The notes under the pieces were generated by a model. That model saw nothing but the letters and a program-made list of their open reading frames with translations. It made no database searches and was not told the DNA's origin. Both the position numbers and the translations under genes were made by a program. 64,000 nucleotides of DNA, from assembly GCA_009763385.1 (NCBI GenBank), contig CM019824.1, forward strand, positions 113,478,660 to 113,542,659, in the 5' to 3' direction. Shown piece by piece: positions 22,281 through 33,405 of this stretch. Every line of letters begins with the position of its first letter. Position 1 is the stretch's first letter. Source of the DNA: Coix lacryma-jobi var. lacryma-jobi. Taxonomy: Eukaryota; Streptophyta; Magnoliopsida; Poales; Poaceae.

Positions 22281-23776
22281 CTAAAAGGGGAAACACACAC
22301 CAAGCTCACCTCTCAACCTAGCAAAAGTTGATTGGTCCAAAGGCTTGGTGAAAATATCAGCCAACTGATGATGAGTATCAACATGGCGAAGGTCGATATC
22401 ACCCTTCTCATAGTGGTCTCGCAGAAAATGAAAGCGCACATAAATGTGTTTGGTCTTAGAGTGCAGCACGGGGTTCTTAGCAACGCTAATAGCACTCGTG
22501 CTAACACAAAGCAAGGGAACGCGAGTAAAACTCAGACCAAAATCACGCAAAGTGGCCATCATCTAGAGTAACTGGGAACAGCAGCTAGCCGCAGCAACAT
22601 ACTCAGCCTCCGTGGTAGACTGGGCGACACTATACTGCTTACGAGAAGACCACGAAACAAGAGAAGAACCAATAAACTGGCAAGTCCCAGAAGTGGACTT
22701 GTGATCAATGCGACAGCCAGCAAAATCGGCATCGGAATAACCGCAAAGGGAGAGGGTGGAGGAAGCAGAATACCAAATCCCAAATTCTGGAGTGAAGGAT
22801 AAGTACCTCATAATGCGCTTGACCGCCTGATGGTGCGAGGTGTGTGGCGACGACTGAAATCGCGCGCAAAGACACACCGCAAACTGAATGTCCGGGCGTG
22901 TCGCCGTCAGGTACAGCAGCGACCCGATCATACTCCGGTACCCCTTCTGGTCCACCGCTTCTCCATCCACATCTAGGGCCGTCATGGTCGACATGGGTGT
23001 TGGAAGAGGCTTGGCCTCACCCAAATCGAACTTCTTCAATATGTCCTTGTTATACTTACCCTGGTGCACGAACGTCCCTTCCCGGGATTGCTTGATTTGC
23101 AACCCGAGGAAAACCGTCAACTCGCCCATCATGCTCATCTCAAATTCCCTGCTCATAGTGTCTGCAAACTTGGCAACTAAAGCTTGAGAAGAACCACCGA
23201 AAAAGATATCATCCACGTATATCTGGACCAAGAGAGTATCATTGCCTTGCTTGAGGAGAAAGAGCATTTTATCCACACATCCCATTTTAAAACCCTTAGC
23301 AAGCAAAAAGGTTTTCAACCTATCATACCAGGCTCTAGGGGCTTGTTTCAAACCATACAAAACTTTGTGAAGTTTAAAACATGGTTTGGAAACTTGGGAT
23401 TTTTGAAACCGGGGGGTTGTCTCACATACACCTCCTCTTCTATGTAGCCGTTTAAGAAGGCACTCTTGACATCCATTTGAAAAAGTTTGAAACCTTTGGA
23501 TGCAGCAAAAGCCAAGAGTATCCTAATAGCCTCCAAACGAGCTACAGGAGCAAAAGTCTCCACATAGTCTATCCCCTCCTTCTGACTATATCCCTGGGCT
23601 ACAAGTCTGGCCTTGTTTCTCACAACATGGCCATCCTCTCCTTGTTTGTTTTTGAAAACCCATTTTGTCCCAATTGGGTGACACTCAGAGGGAGGAAAAA
23701 CTAGAACCCAAACCCGATTTCTTTCAAAATTTTCCAACTCCTCATGCATGGCATTTACCCAATCTGGATCCATCAA
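22281..23776 (-). pseudogene. Copia-C reverse transcriptase and RNase H
   Basis: RVT_2 begins near 23776 (NAMHEELENFERNRVW, then GTKWVFKNK and ARLVAQGYSQKEGIDY). It runs through MDVKSAFLNG to a frameshift near 23355. The next frame carries YGLKQAPRAWYDRL and the catalytic YVDDIFFGG, then copia RNase H (YSDADFAGC, KSTSGTCQF and TEAEYVAAASC). A stop at about 22561 precedes the last 90 residues (HVDTHHQLADIFTKPL), and the ORF ends at 22281. At least one frameshift and one stop make it non-functional. In an intact element this part of the polyprotein copies RNA into DNA. Confidence 0.92.
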
Positions 23777-23887
23777 AGCGTGTCCAACATCTCAGGGTTC
23801 AAAATCAGCAACAAATGCAGAATGAGCAAAGTGAGAGATTTGTTGTGACCTAGACCGAGTGACGTGATCGTTGATATCGCCGATCAT

Positions 23888-25500
23888 CTATTGAGGCGGG
23901 TGTTGGCGCTGGATGTGTCGTGGCACCTCCCGAGCTGATGTAGCCTCCCCCTCAACAGCAGCTAGTGCCTCCTCGGGTACAAAGGGTACTGCTCGAGGTG
24001 GCGGATCCCATGGCCCCCAAGATGAAGAAGTGTCAGGGCCGTGAGTCGTAGTAGAAGCAGCTCCTTGCGGCACAGCAGGTGGAGGGGGTGCTGGATCACC
24101 CATACCTTCAGCACCCTCATCCTCGTCATCAAAAAGAGGCTCACCAACCTCATGATCACCTGCACGCTCAAAACGAGAAGAAGGACAAACCATGGTCTCG
24201 TCGAAGGTGACGTCTGATGTCTCCATGACTCGGTTAGTGTCAAGGTTAAGTACACGATATGCGCGAGTATGAGTGCCATAACCCAAAAACACACCGTCAA
24301 AAGAACGAGACTCAAATTTGTCCAGGTTGCCTTTGTTAAGTATAAAACAGTGGCAACCAAAGACTCTAAAATAACTCACCTTGGGCAGTTTTCCAAAACG
24401 CAACTCATAAGAGGTCTTTTTCAAGAAGGCTCGAAGAAAAATGCGATTGGAAATGTAGCATGCAGTGCTCATAGCCTCGGCCCAATATCGCCTAGGAGTC
24501 CTATGCTCATCGAGCATCGTCCTGCCCATCTCTACAAGGGTCTGATTCTTCCTTTCTACAACACCATTCTAAGGCGGTGTGTAGGGGGAAGTAAACTGAT
24601 GCTCTCAGCCCCAAGAGTTACAAAACTTCTCAAAATCTGAATTCTTGAATTCGGAACCATTATCACTCCTAATAGCTCACATTGAGTTCAAAGGGAACTC
24701 GTTCTGAAGATGCAAAATCAGATTGCGAGCAAAGGAGAAAGTCTCATTCTTCTCAGCTAAAAAGAAGACCCACGAATATCTCAAAAAATCGTCAACAACA
24801 GCAAGCACATACCACTTCCCCCCAACCGAGCTCACCCGAGCCGGACCAACAAGGTCCATGTGCAAAAACTCTCCAGGGCGCTTAGTCATGACCTGAGCTA
24901 CTGGTTGGTGGGGAGCAGCTACCATCTTCCCATGTCTACAAGAATGGCAAACAAGATCCTTCTCCATGGACAACTTGGGCAATCCTCGGATTAGCCCAAG
25001 TGAACTAAGTCTTGCAAGCAAGTCGAAGCTGAGGTGACCAAGTCTCCTATGCCACTTCCAAAGATCAGAGGAGGAATGCCCAGCCAAAAGACAACGAGAA
25101 ATGCCAAACGATTCCGAGAAGTCCGCACGAAAGACTTTTCCAAAGGGCGAAATCACACAAACAAGATTGCCCTGAGGATCCAAAATGCGACTGAAATTCG
25201 GTTTAAAACGAATCTCATAGTCATCATCAAAAAGTTGCGAAACAGAAAGAAGGTTAAAATGCAAGTTAGAAACAAGAGCAACATCGCGCAACACAAAGTG
25301 CTCATTAACTCGCACCGACCCACGAGACAATACCTTACCTTTGCTATTGTCACCGAAGGTGATAAACTCCTTTCCGGTGACCGGACTAAGACTGGAGAAC
25401 CACTTGGCGTTTCCGGTCATGTGCCTTGAACACCCGGAATCCACCAACCAAACGTTCTCCAATCGTTTTACCTACATCAATAAAAAGACATAGGATGAGC
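23888..25500 (-). pseudogene. Copia-C protease and integrase
   Basis: The retropepsin loop VWLVDSGCSRHMTG at about 25450 is intact. GAG_pre-integrase follows (WKWHRRLGHLSFDLL and CHSCRHGK form the HHCC site). The integrase core has the first Asp in HMDLVGP and the second in SDNGSEF, with the Glu in NGVVERKN. A stop near 24677 and two more between 24600 and 24530 break the core. The C-terminal part (YFRVFGCHCFI, then VMETSDVTFDE) leads into a Pro-rich linker that stops at 23888. Confidence 0.9.
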
Positions 25501-25615
25501 ATACGTGCCAACACTGGGGTTAGTGAAGTAGGGAGAATACCAGTGTTGGGCCGGCTGCTCAAAAGAACGGTTAGCAGAAAAACCATTCCTAGCACGCCTA
25601 TGAGAAGAGCGATCA

Positions 25616-27698
25616 CTACGTTGAGGAAAACGTGGTCCGCCTACGAGAAGAGCGTCCATCGCGATACTCAAAACGCGGTGGGGGAAAACGCTCTACAACA
25701 AAGCCACCGCCACGGGGTCCATAGCCTACAACTGCAGGCTCTCGCCGGGCACGTCCTCTCCGCGGCCTAGGCCTAGGAACTTGAGGTTTCGGACCTCTAG
25801 GCCTAGCAGCACGCTTCAGAACATTAGGCGCATGTACATCATGGAAAGGATGGTACATGTTCGTGTTGTTCATCTCCTTTGCATGACGCGCCTCTCTCTT
25901 GCGCCGAAAGCAAAACTCACTCAAGTGTCCATCTCTCCCACAATGGTCACAATGGTACCTCACCGCTCTCATAGGGGGTTGTTGGTACTCACGGTAGTGG
26001 GTGTGGATCACTTTGCCCTTCTGTGGCATAAGCTCCTCTTGGATGGGTGGCATGGTGTCAAGCTTGTTCTTGAGGTGGTTTGGTTTTGGAGCCCATGATT
26101 GTCTCTTTGGTGGAGCTCTCGGAGGTTCAACAAAGACCCCATCCTTGGTGTTAGGCTTGAGAGACTCTTTGGGTGGAATCTTGGTAAGCTTGGGAGTAGT
26201 GATGGAGTTGGGCTTCTCACATGGGTTAAGACCACTCAACTCTCCAATCTTGCCAAAAGATGACACATCAATACTCGGAGCAAAGCCTACACCTGGACCT
26301 CTTGCAGCACGCTTGAACTGGGAGATCATCATCCCAAGCTGCGGCTCACCACTCGACACCCATGACAAGATGGTCTGAAGGTATGTGTTTTCCTCCTCGG
26401 TTTGCATCTTGTCATGCTTCACATTCGCAATCTCCATCTCCAAACCCTCACAAAGAAAGCACCTAGTCACACACGTGCTATCCGAGCTGGCCTTCTCAAG
26501 AGACACAATCTTGGCATTCTTCTCTGCCAACTCAGATTGCAAGCCCGCATAGGACTTGCACGCACCCAACAACAAAGATCTAGCCTTCAGCTCATCCACC
26601 TCTCCTACCAACGCAACATACTTACCTCTCAAAGTGAGAAGGTCAGTCATGTGCGTGGTGCACATCTCACACTCCTCGTCGGTAACAACTACGGTGGACT
26701 TGACAGATTCAAGTTCCTTCACCGTATCCTACCACTTCTGCCTAAACTCCTTGCGCTCTCTAGCAGCACGCCTAAGCAACTTATCCTGACTAAGGAGCAT
26801 GGCAGTAAGCTTCTCGACCTCAGCAAAAAGCTCATCGGGGGTCTGAGATACCTAGGAGGTGTCGTCGTCGTCGTCGTCGTTCCGAGGAGTGTCCTCCAGC
26901 TCGCCGTCGAGCTCCTTGCCGAGGGCCATGGTGCAGAAACCCTCATCATCGGCGAAGAAGCAGAGGCCGTTGAGCTTGTCCTCGATCCTCTTCTTCTTCT
27001 TCTCGGACTCGTCGTCGCTTGAGGAAGCGGAGTCATCATCCGAGTCGTCGACGTCGCTGAGCGTGGCAAAGAACGCACGCTGCTCAGCCTGGGCCTTCTC
27101 CAAGTACTTCGTCTTGATGTACTCCTTGTTGAAGCCGCCCTTCCGCTTGTGCTTCGCAGGGACGTACTTCTCCTTGCGCTTCCTGGAGTCGTACTTGTGC
27201 CCATGATCCGCCTTGCCGAAGGTCTGCTTGTTCTTCTTCGGGCAATTGGCGATGAAGTGGTTGGGATCGCCGCACTCAAAACATCCTGAGCGTCCTCCTC
27301 CGCGGCGATGGTTCATGCGGTTGTTGTGGAACCGCGAGAACTGATTGGCGAGCAATGCCAACTCATCATCCCCCATGAACTCCAGCTGCTCCTCTGTGAC
27401 AGAAAGAAGAGAAGAGAGTGCAAAGCTTCCAGCGGGGTTAGCAGAAGAGCCAGAAACCAAAGCCATCGACGGGCCAGAAGGATTTTCATAAGAAGCCCTC
27501 GCCATGGCGTCAATCTCACTGGACTTGAGCTTACTGAAGAGCTCGTCGCACGTGAGGGTCTCATAGTTAGGCGATTCGATGATCGCCTGAACCTTGGAAT
27601 CCCACACCGATCGATCAAGAGTATGGAGTAGCTTGAGAGCTCTCTCATGATCGTCGAAAGGCAACAGCTCCTTGTTAGCCCTCGTCCTGTTGACAATC
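25616..27698 (-). pseudogene. Copia-C gag, downstream part
   Basis: This joins the N-terminal gag at 37267-37670 once the Tat element is removed. It contains the end of the UBN2-type domain, a CCHC knuckle (CFECGDPNHFIANC), a Lys-rich and then acidic Ser/Asp stretch, a stop at 26849-26851 and another near 26724. A long coiled coil follows, then a second knuckle (CDHCGRDGHLSEFC) and an Arg-rich tail ending at 25616. The layout matches copia-A gag and supports SIRE/Maximus. Confidence 0.88.
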
Positions 27699-28084
27699 TG
27701 TTGACGCAAAACGTGACGCCCTGCGCCAGGCACACAGCAAGTCGAACGAGGCTGGCTTCAATCGGGTGCCCGGAGTATTCCGAATCTGGAAGCGTGCCAG
27801 TCGGTTTGACCTAAGAACCAACAAGGGATAAAAATATGAGAATACCTTGGAACATGCTGGGTGAGACCAGGCAGTTCCATATGTACGGCTTTGAAAGCCA
27901 ATCATGACGGCACACAGCTATAAGAGCTGTTTGTCGAAACAGGTTTATAATGTCATTCGACAAGTATAAAGATGGAGCTCATAAACATGTTGAATGCCGA
28001 ACACATGAATAACATAAGGGTAAAAGGGTAATTTGTAAATATAAATCTATTCAAATAACATATGCATAGGCTAATCCAACTAAT

Positions 28085-28772
28085 CTGCCGCACGTTTAGC
28101 CTCCATGAACCCGTCAAGTATAAACTCAAGCAAAGCTAATCCACCGCATGATACCACTTGCTATAAGTCCACACCACTCCTTATAATTAGATTAATCCAC
28201 CGCATGATACGATCTAATTATAAGAAGCTAAAAGCATACATATATCTGAAAAGATCTATAAAAACTCATTACTCATGTAAGCTTAACCAGAGTCGGCAAA
28301 CTAGCCGAACTGGGGTCCATGAAGAAGGAACATACAAGCAAAACATGATTAAACTAATCTAAAACCTGCACCTACCGCACGGTACCCAGCTCTATCAAAG
28401 CCTAAGCATGGTCGACATGCATGAACCCACAACATGTGACAATCTGGATTGAAAGTTAATTTGGCCATCATGATCTTATAATTAACGAAGCACAAATAAA
28501 CTCATGCAGCAAGGCCGAACAAAGATCAATCTAGATTGGGCAAAGAGTGTTATAGGAATTAAATAAATAAAACATATAACACATGGTAACTTAATGAATC
28601 TATTAGATCTGCCAAATCTAACAGAGCCAATAACTATTTTTACTCATGACTTAATCCGCCGCACGATACAAGGCATAAGCAAAAACTTCCCGTCATAAGC
28701 TTAAATCCGCCACACGATACTAAGCTTAACATACGAGCCTACTTGCATCATATCTAAATCCACCGCATGATA
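28085..28772 (-). repeat. Seven dispersed GTATCATGCGG-type motifs in the Tat LTR leader
   Basis: On the + strand the motif reads CC(A/G)CCGCATGATAC or close to it, at about 28085, 28141, 28199, 28374, 28655, 28706 and 28759. In the sense of the element it is GTATCATGCGG(T/C)GGATT. All copies lie downstream of the TATA box, so they are probably transcribed. The other Tat LTRs in the window carry the same series. Confidence 0.75.
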
Positions 28773-28926
28773 CTAGACATGATAGCAAGGTTGCCGGTAC
28801 TTACGGAGGTCGACAGATCGATGATTCCTCTCGAAGAACTCGACGACACGACTTAGGGACTCGAAAGGTGGCACGGGGCCGGTTGTATTGATATGGTTGT
28901 GAACAGTTTTACAATGGTCGAGGGCT

Positions 28927-28938
28927 TATATTTATACC
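28927..28938 (-). promoter_or_regulatory. TATA box of the Tat element LTR
   Basis: The minus strand reads GGGTATAAATATAAGCCC. The equivalent element is present in the 5' LTR (about 36955-36965), where it would drive the element. Confidence 0.65.
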
Positions 28939-29235
28939 CTGGACGAAACACGAATCCTAGACACTTACGACTTAAAAAACAAGGAAAGATACAAATCATA
29001 TTCCTAATCCTTTTAGTGTCTTCCATCGTCACGTCTCTTCTCGTGCAAGCCGGCTTTACCTGCATCATCCATTTCCCGAATGGGGCTACTGCTTCACGAA
29101 ATAGCCGACCGCGCAGGTATTCACCGAAAGTCTTAAGGACAAAATAGCCGTCCGAATGCTTGCCGAATCCTTCTCTTCTCTGCTGGCTGGACCCACCTGT
29201 CATATCCTCGTGTGTGCGAAAATCTGGTGTTAACA

Positions 29236-29250
29236 CATGCCCCCTAATTT
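29236..29250 (-). other. Polypurine tract of the Tat element
   Basis: The minus strand reads AAATTAGGGGGCATG directly before TGTTAACACC, the LTR start. This confirms the minus orientation of the element and that 27699-29235 is the 3' LTR. Confidence 0.75.
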
Positions 29251-29486
29251 TGGGATAAAATGTTTATTCCAAAATTCCTCTTCCTTTTCGCACTGACGTG
29301 GAACCTCCAGAAGCATCTGTCTTCACTCGCCATAATTACCGTACCTGCCGATTCATCTCCCAATGCACTTGGGATCTTTTAAACTCCCCCCTTCACTTTA
29401 TTTCGGCCTGTGCTTCTCGACCTCTCCTGCTTTATTCGCAAACCAGAAAACCCTCTTCTCTCTTGCTACTCCAAATCAGCTAGAAG

Positions 29487-30152
29487 ATGTCTTCTCAGGC
29501 GAGCCGCCATAGTCTCGAGCTCAGCGCTTCCAGTACCTCCAAGAAAAGGTTACCTCCTCCTTCCTTTCCCTCTTCTCCAAAATGAAGTATCCAACCTCAT
29601 TTCGTTACTCTTGTTCAGGAAGACTAGTGACATTTCCACCGAGGATTTGACCCAGAAAATTATAGATCTTCAGCTTGACCTGGAAAGGAAGGATCGGGAA
29701 ATTACTCGAATCTCCCAAGAGCGTGACGTCGCTCGAAAAAGGGCCACCGATAAGCATCCTCTCATCATTTTCCCTTTATCCTGCCTTTCTGCTTTTACCG
29801 ACTTCTTCCTTTTTCAGCCCTGGCGGCTAAACTCCATACTCTCGAAACTGCCATCACTAAGCTTGCTGTCACGGCCGATGTAATGTGCACAACATCTTTG
29901 AAGCGAGTAAACGAAGTCAACCGCGTCCTCCCCATCATCTCCAGAGCCAGCATGGGGTACGGCGCGGCACTCGCCTTCTCCGCCGTGAAGGTTTATTCTG
30001 GTGCAGATTATCAGAGATTTGATGTCTGTGAACAAGATCCAGAGGATAGAGTAGAACACTCCGTAGAAGACATGAAGGTAGCCAGATCAGATCTGGCTGA
30101 TACCTTTGATCACTTTCTCCCGATTAGGCGTAGGATGGAGTGGACGAACTAA
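29487..30152 (+). CDS. Antisense accessory gene 1 of the Tat element (three exons, one damaged donor)
   Basis: Inferred exons are 29487-29548, 29619-29749 and 29818-30152. They sum to 528 bases, exactly 176 codons including TAA. Intron 1 (29549-29618) is GT...TTGTTCAG. Intron 2 (29750-29817) ends TTTTTCAG but begins ATAAGC, so its donor appears to have changed from GTAAGC. The predicted protein of 175 residues starts with a Ser-rich N-terminus ending in a basic KKRK across the first junction, which may be a nuclear signal. A charged coiled coil with heptads follows (about residues 25-80), then a domain containing SMGYGAALAFSAV and GADYQRF. No known family is recognised. It lies antisense to gag, next to the 3' LTR. 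It resembles gene 2 downstream. ORF function is inferred only from frame preservation. Confidence 0.6.
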
Positions 30153-30658
30153 CCCGCTGTAATCTTGCTCCTTCTTTTGTAAATAAGAAGTTTCCATGTT
30201 CGTCCTCTGTAATCAATCTATGATTGATCCTTCGAGATCAATGTGTGCCCTGTTTTTTCGCATATTAGTCACTGATCTCTGTTTCCCTGCTTTAATGGCA
30301 ATGCATGTCGGCTACCGCTGAAAACTGCATTAGAAATCTCTACCCCACAGACGATTGCCATAATCAGTTATTTTAGATTCTAAGAATTCAATTTTCCTCC
30401 AATTTCCCGACCCGTGACAACACCAGGATAACATTTCTTAAAGACCCTTTCTGCCTCTGCTCCCAGTGTCAATCGACAATACGAACTCTCAAACGATCAT
30501 TCAAAACTGAACAACTTTTAGCCGAATCCTATCGGCTTCCCGACTTTGGGGTTACGATTCTCTTTAGTCGTCAAAAGACCTGGCCTGGCCCAATAACGGC
30601 CCATAAACTATGAAAACCCTAATCGATGTTTGATTTTCCAGTGTGCAAGCCATAGTTT

Positions 30659-30666
30659 TATAAATA
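30659..30666 (+). promoter_or_regulatory. TATA box upstream of antisense gene 2
   Basis: TATAAATA, followed by TGACTC, lies 112 bases before the inferred ATG at 30778. This is a normal distance for a plant promoter, and it suggests that gene 2 has its own start site rather than depending on gene 1. Confidence 0.5.
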
Positions 30667-30777
30667 TGACTCTATACAGGGTACCACCCCCATCTTCAGC
30701 CAAATAGTCTGACTCGTAGACTTCCCAGTTCTCAGTTCTCATGTCGGAGAAAAAGTTTCGTCCCCCTTTTTATATTA

Positions 30778-31578
30778 ATGGCAGGCAGCAACCATCACAG
30801 TAGACAACTCACCGGAGACGAAGCAGGAGGAAGCCAAGCACCAACTCAACGGTGTTATGGGTAAAAATTGATTTCTTTCCCCCTTTTCTTGCCCGTTCAT
30901 CTTTGATTTACTCATTCATCTTCTTTTTCAGAATGGGGTCTTTCCCCAGCCAAGCTCTGGACCCTCCAGAAACGGTAAATCCAAAAGTCCCTTTTAATCT
31001 CATTTCTAAGCTACCAGATTCTAAATTTGATGACTTATTCTAGCAGATCTGCTTGGATGCTCTTCGGTATCGCGAGGAAAGCGATCAGGTTCAGAAAGAA
31101 CTGGAAGACGCATCTCAGAAGCATAGTATCAGGGAAGCGGAATGGGCAGCTCAACGGAAATAGTTCTGTAGCATCATCATAGGTTAGCATAAATTGGGTT
31201 CTCTCCTCTTGGTCAAGCTTGCCATGTCTGATATATCCTTTCCTCTTGCTAGCCCTTTCTGCAGAGAATGACCGTCTGAAGGCAGCAGCAAACAGAATCG
31301 CCCTCAAGGTGAATGCTCGCGGAGATTCAGCCAAAGCCCGCCTTGACGCTCTGGAAGGCCGTATTGATCAGGCCGTCATCCAAGGTGTGCACGCCGGGGT
31401 CTCTTTCGGGCTAGTGGCAATAAGTTCATGGACCAAAGAAGACTACTCTCTCCTACCAGTTGGTTTTGCTGGCAACCCAGATGAATTTGAAGACCCTGAG
31501 ATTTATGATAACCATGCCGCTGCTATTGCTGAAATTGTTAATCCGCAATCCATTCTGATCAACTTATTTCGAGAGTAG
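30778..31578 (+). pseudogene. Antisense accessory gene 2 of the Tat element (four exons, one stop)
   Basis: Inferred exons are 30778-30860, 30932-30974, 31047-31182 and 31253-31578. They sum to 588 bases (196 codons). All three introns have GT...AG ends (TTTTTCAG, TAGCAG and TTGCTAG). The second acceptor is a TAGCAG tandem, which could add one Gln. The only break is a TAG at 31161-31163 within exon 3, a one-base change from CAG. The predicted protein has a short polar N-terminus, a coiled coil (REESDQVQKELEDASQK, then LSAENDRLKAAANR), and a C-terminal domain with GVHAGVSFGLVAISSW and EDYSLLPVGF. The last intron falls in phase 1 before ALSA, as it does before ALAA in gene 1, so the two are likely paralogues. 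Function is unknown. Confidence 0.6.
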
Positions 31579-32442
31579 TTTGTACTAGGACAGATCTATA
31601 AATGAAGTTTGCAGCAGATGAACTTGCTCTTTTCTGAATAATGTTTATTTTTTATTCTTCAATGACTTTCCTCGTTCGTAACATTTCTTCAGAAGAACGC
31701 TTGCCGAATGTATGACGTCATCTTAGCCAACTAAATCCCACTCTCAACATGTCACATCACTCGGCATTGCACTTACTGCACTTCACCTTTCTCTTTCCCC
31801 GATAAACCTGCTAACTTGAAAAACACTAAGGTCACCAAGGTCATGAATATCTGTACTAAAGGCGATATAAATAAAATATCGGCTATAACTTAAACCCCTT
31901 TTTTTGGAACATTTTTCTGCTAAAGGCAATGCTTTTACATCAGCTGTATATAAATATCCTTGAAATTCGTACACGCAATTTCCACGCATTCGGCTAAACA
32001 ATGTCGAAGCTTAATCCATGAGTGACGCATAAAAATTTGTTTACAGCCGAACACCCCTCTTTGGGTTTAACATTTTCGGCAAAAGCCAGCTGCTATCTTT
32101 CCTTTTAAACTTCAAAAAATAAGGGCCGATTCTACTATAAGACCATCGGCCGTTACGTACAACTTGAAATGATCACCAAGTCGTCGAAGTGCTCTCATAT
32201 ATCTTTAATCTCATCAGAATCTTCTGTTGCACGTCACCTTGTATAAATTCCTTCTGATCCTCCTTGAGCTCTTGGCAATGAAGAAATAAACAGAATCCTT
32301 TAAAGGTTCGTCAACTTTAAAACATACTCGAGACCCAAACTTGTGTACATCGATCCAACTTCGGCTTTATTACCAACACTTTATTCCTTGTCAGCCGATA
32401 TGAAACTTTGGTCTCAATTCTTCTCCATTACCACCGGTTGGA
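31579..32442 (-). other. Non-coding stretch after the Tat protease
   Basis: This lies where reverse transcriptase would begin in an autonomous Tat element. I see no RT, RNase H or integrase motif on either strand. It is AT-rich with several phrases containing GCCGA and CGGC that recall LTR-type sequence, and no credible ORF. Confidence 0.7.
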
Positions 32443-33405
32443 TTAAAAATTGCTCTGAGAGCCGATCGTTTGAATCGGCTGTTGATCCTCGTCGAAAACG
32501 TTCACAGGACCTGCTTCCCAAGCTCTTCCAGAGAAACACTCGACACCTTCATACTCCCAGTAGGTGGGCTCTGTATTAGCAATACTCACCGAATCATCAG
32601 CATGGACGATCTCAATATCATCTCCAATCCACTGGATAAGGAATTGATGCATAGTTGACGGCACAGAGCAGTTTGCATGTATCCAATCTCTTCCTAATAG
32701 CAAACTGTATGCCCCCTTGCCATCAATGACAAAGAAGGTGGTGATTAATGTTTTAGTCCCAATTGTTAACTCGACATGGACTGCACCTCGAGTATCAGAA
32801 GAATTGTCGGCAAAGTCCCTCAACACCATGTCGGTCCTCAATAGATCTTCACTTGCCATGCCAAGTTTTCTGAAAGTGGTATACGGCATGATATTTGTGG
32901 CAGCTCCTCCATCGATGAACATCTTGGTTAATGGCTTGCCATTGACATACCCTCTCATGTATAATGGCTTCAAGTGTCGGTACCTGATTGGTTTATCAAA
33001 TACTGCCCTTTGAGCCAAGACGAGATGAGCCAACAAGTCCTGAAATTCATTTTCATCGAAGTCTGAATATGTCTCGTCTTGAACATCTTGATTCTCAGGG
33101 GCTATGAACTCTGATGGTAGAAAGAATGCCATGCACGTATCAGCCGAATGATTACCTTCACTCGGCCATTCCTTAGGACGCCAGACATGCTTTGCTCTGG
33201 TGCCTGCTTGTGCCAACTCTTTGTTCCTTAAGCGCTGCACTCTCCTCTTCTGGCTTTTCCTTAAACCTGGCGGACACCATTGTCCCTTCTGCCAGACGTA
33301 CTTATGGTACTCTTCAGTATGAGCCCAATCTCGATCGGCAAATCCTCTTACCTGCCGATCTTCGGAACTATTTATTTTAAGCGCCGATCGTCCTCTGGGA
33401 CTCAT
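32443..33405 (-). CDS. Retropepsin of the Tat element
   Basis: The 320-codon ORF is open throughout. A basic N-terminal third leads into an acidic linker, then an aspartic protease of the Tat type. The catalytic loop is MFIDGGAATNIMP (Asp-Gly-Gly in place of the more usual Asp-Ser/Thr-Gly), and the C-terminal box is YSLLLGRDWIHANC. The ORF ends after an acidic tail with no RT attached. In an intact polyprotein it would cleave gag. Because the protease ORF is intact while RT is missing, the element may have been maintained as a gag-protease unit. Confidence 0.85.
   Translation of the reverse strand: MSPRGRSALKINSSEDRQVRGFADRDWAHTEEYHKYVWQKGQWCPPGLRKSQKRRVQRLRNKELAQAGTRAKHVWRPKEWPSEGNHSADTCMAFFLPSEFIAPENQDVQDETYSDFDENEFQDLLAHLVLAQRAVFDKPIRYRHLKPLYMRGYVNGKPLTKMFIDGGAATNIMPYTTFRKLGMASEDLLRTDMVLRDFADNSSDTRGAVHVELTIGTKTLITTFFVIDGKGAYSLLLGRDWIHANCSVPSTMHQFLIQWIGDDIEIVHADDSVSIANTEPTYWEYEGVECFSGRAWEAGPVNVFDEDQQPIQTIGSQSNF

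Larger units (their letters stand above)
27699..29235 (-). mobile_element. 3' LTR of the non-autonomous Tat element
   Basis: In + coordinates it runs from TGTTGACGC to GTGTTAACA. It closely matches 35692-37261, with scattered substitutions and small indels and a more divergent stretch around 28660-28770. A TATA box on the minus strand lies at about 28927-28938, so U3 is about 300 bp and R/U5 about 1.2 kb. Confidence 0.92.

Noticed and set aside
26402..27022. 206-codon + strand ORF within copia-C gag
   Set aside because: It is a shadow of the minus-strand gag coiled-coil region, which has zinc knuckles and family similarity.
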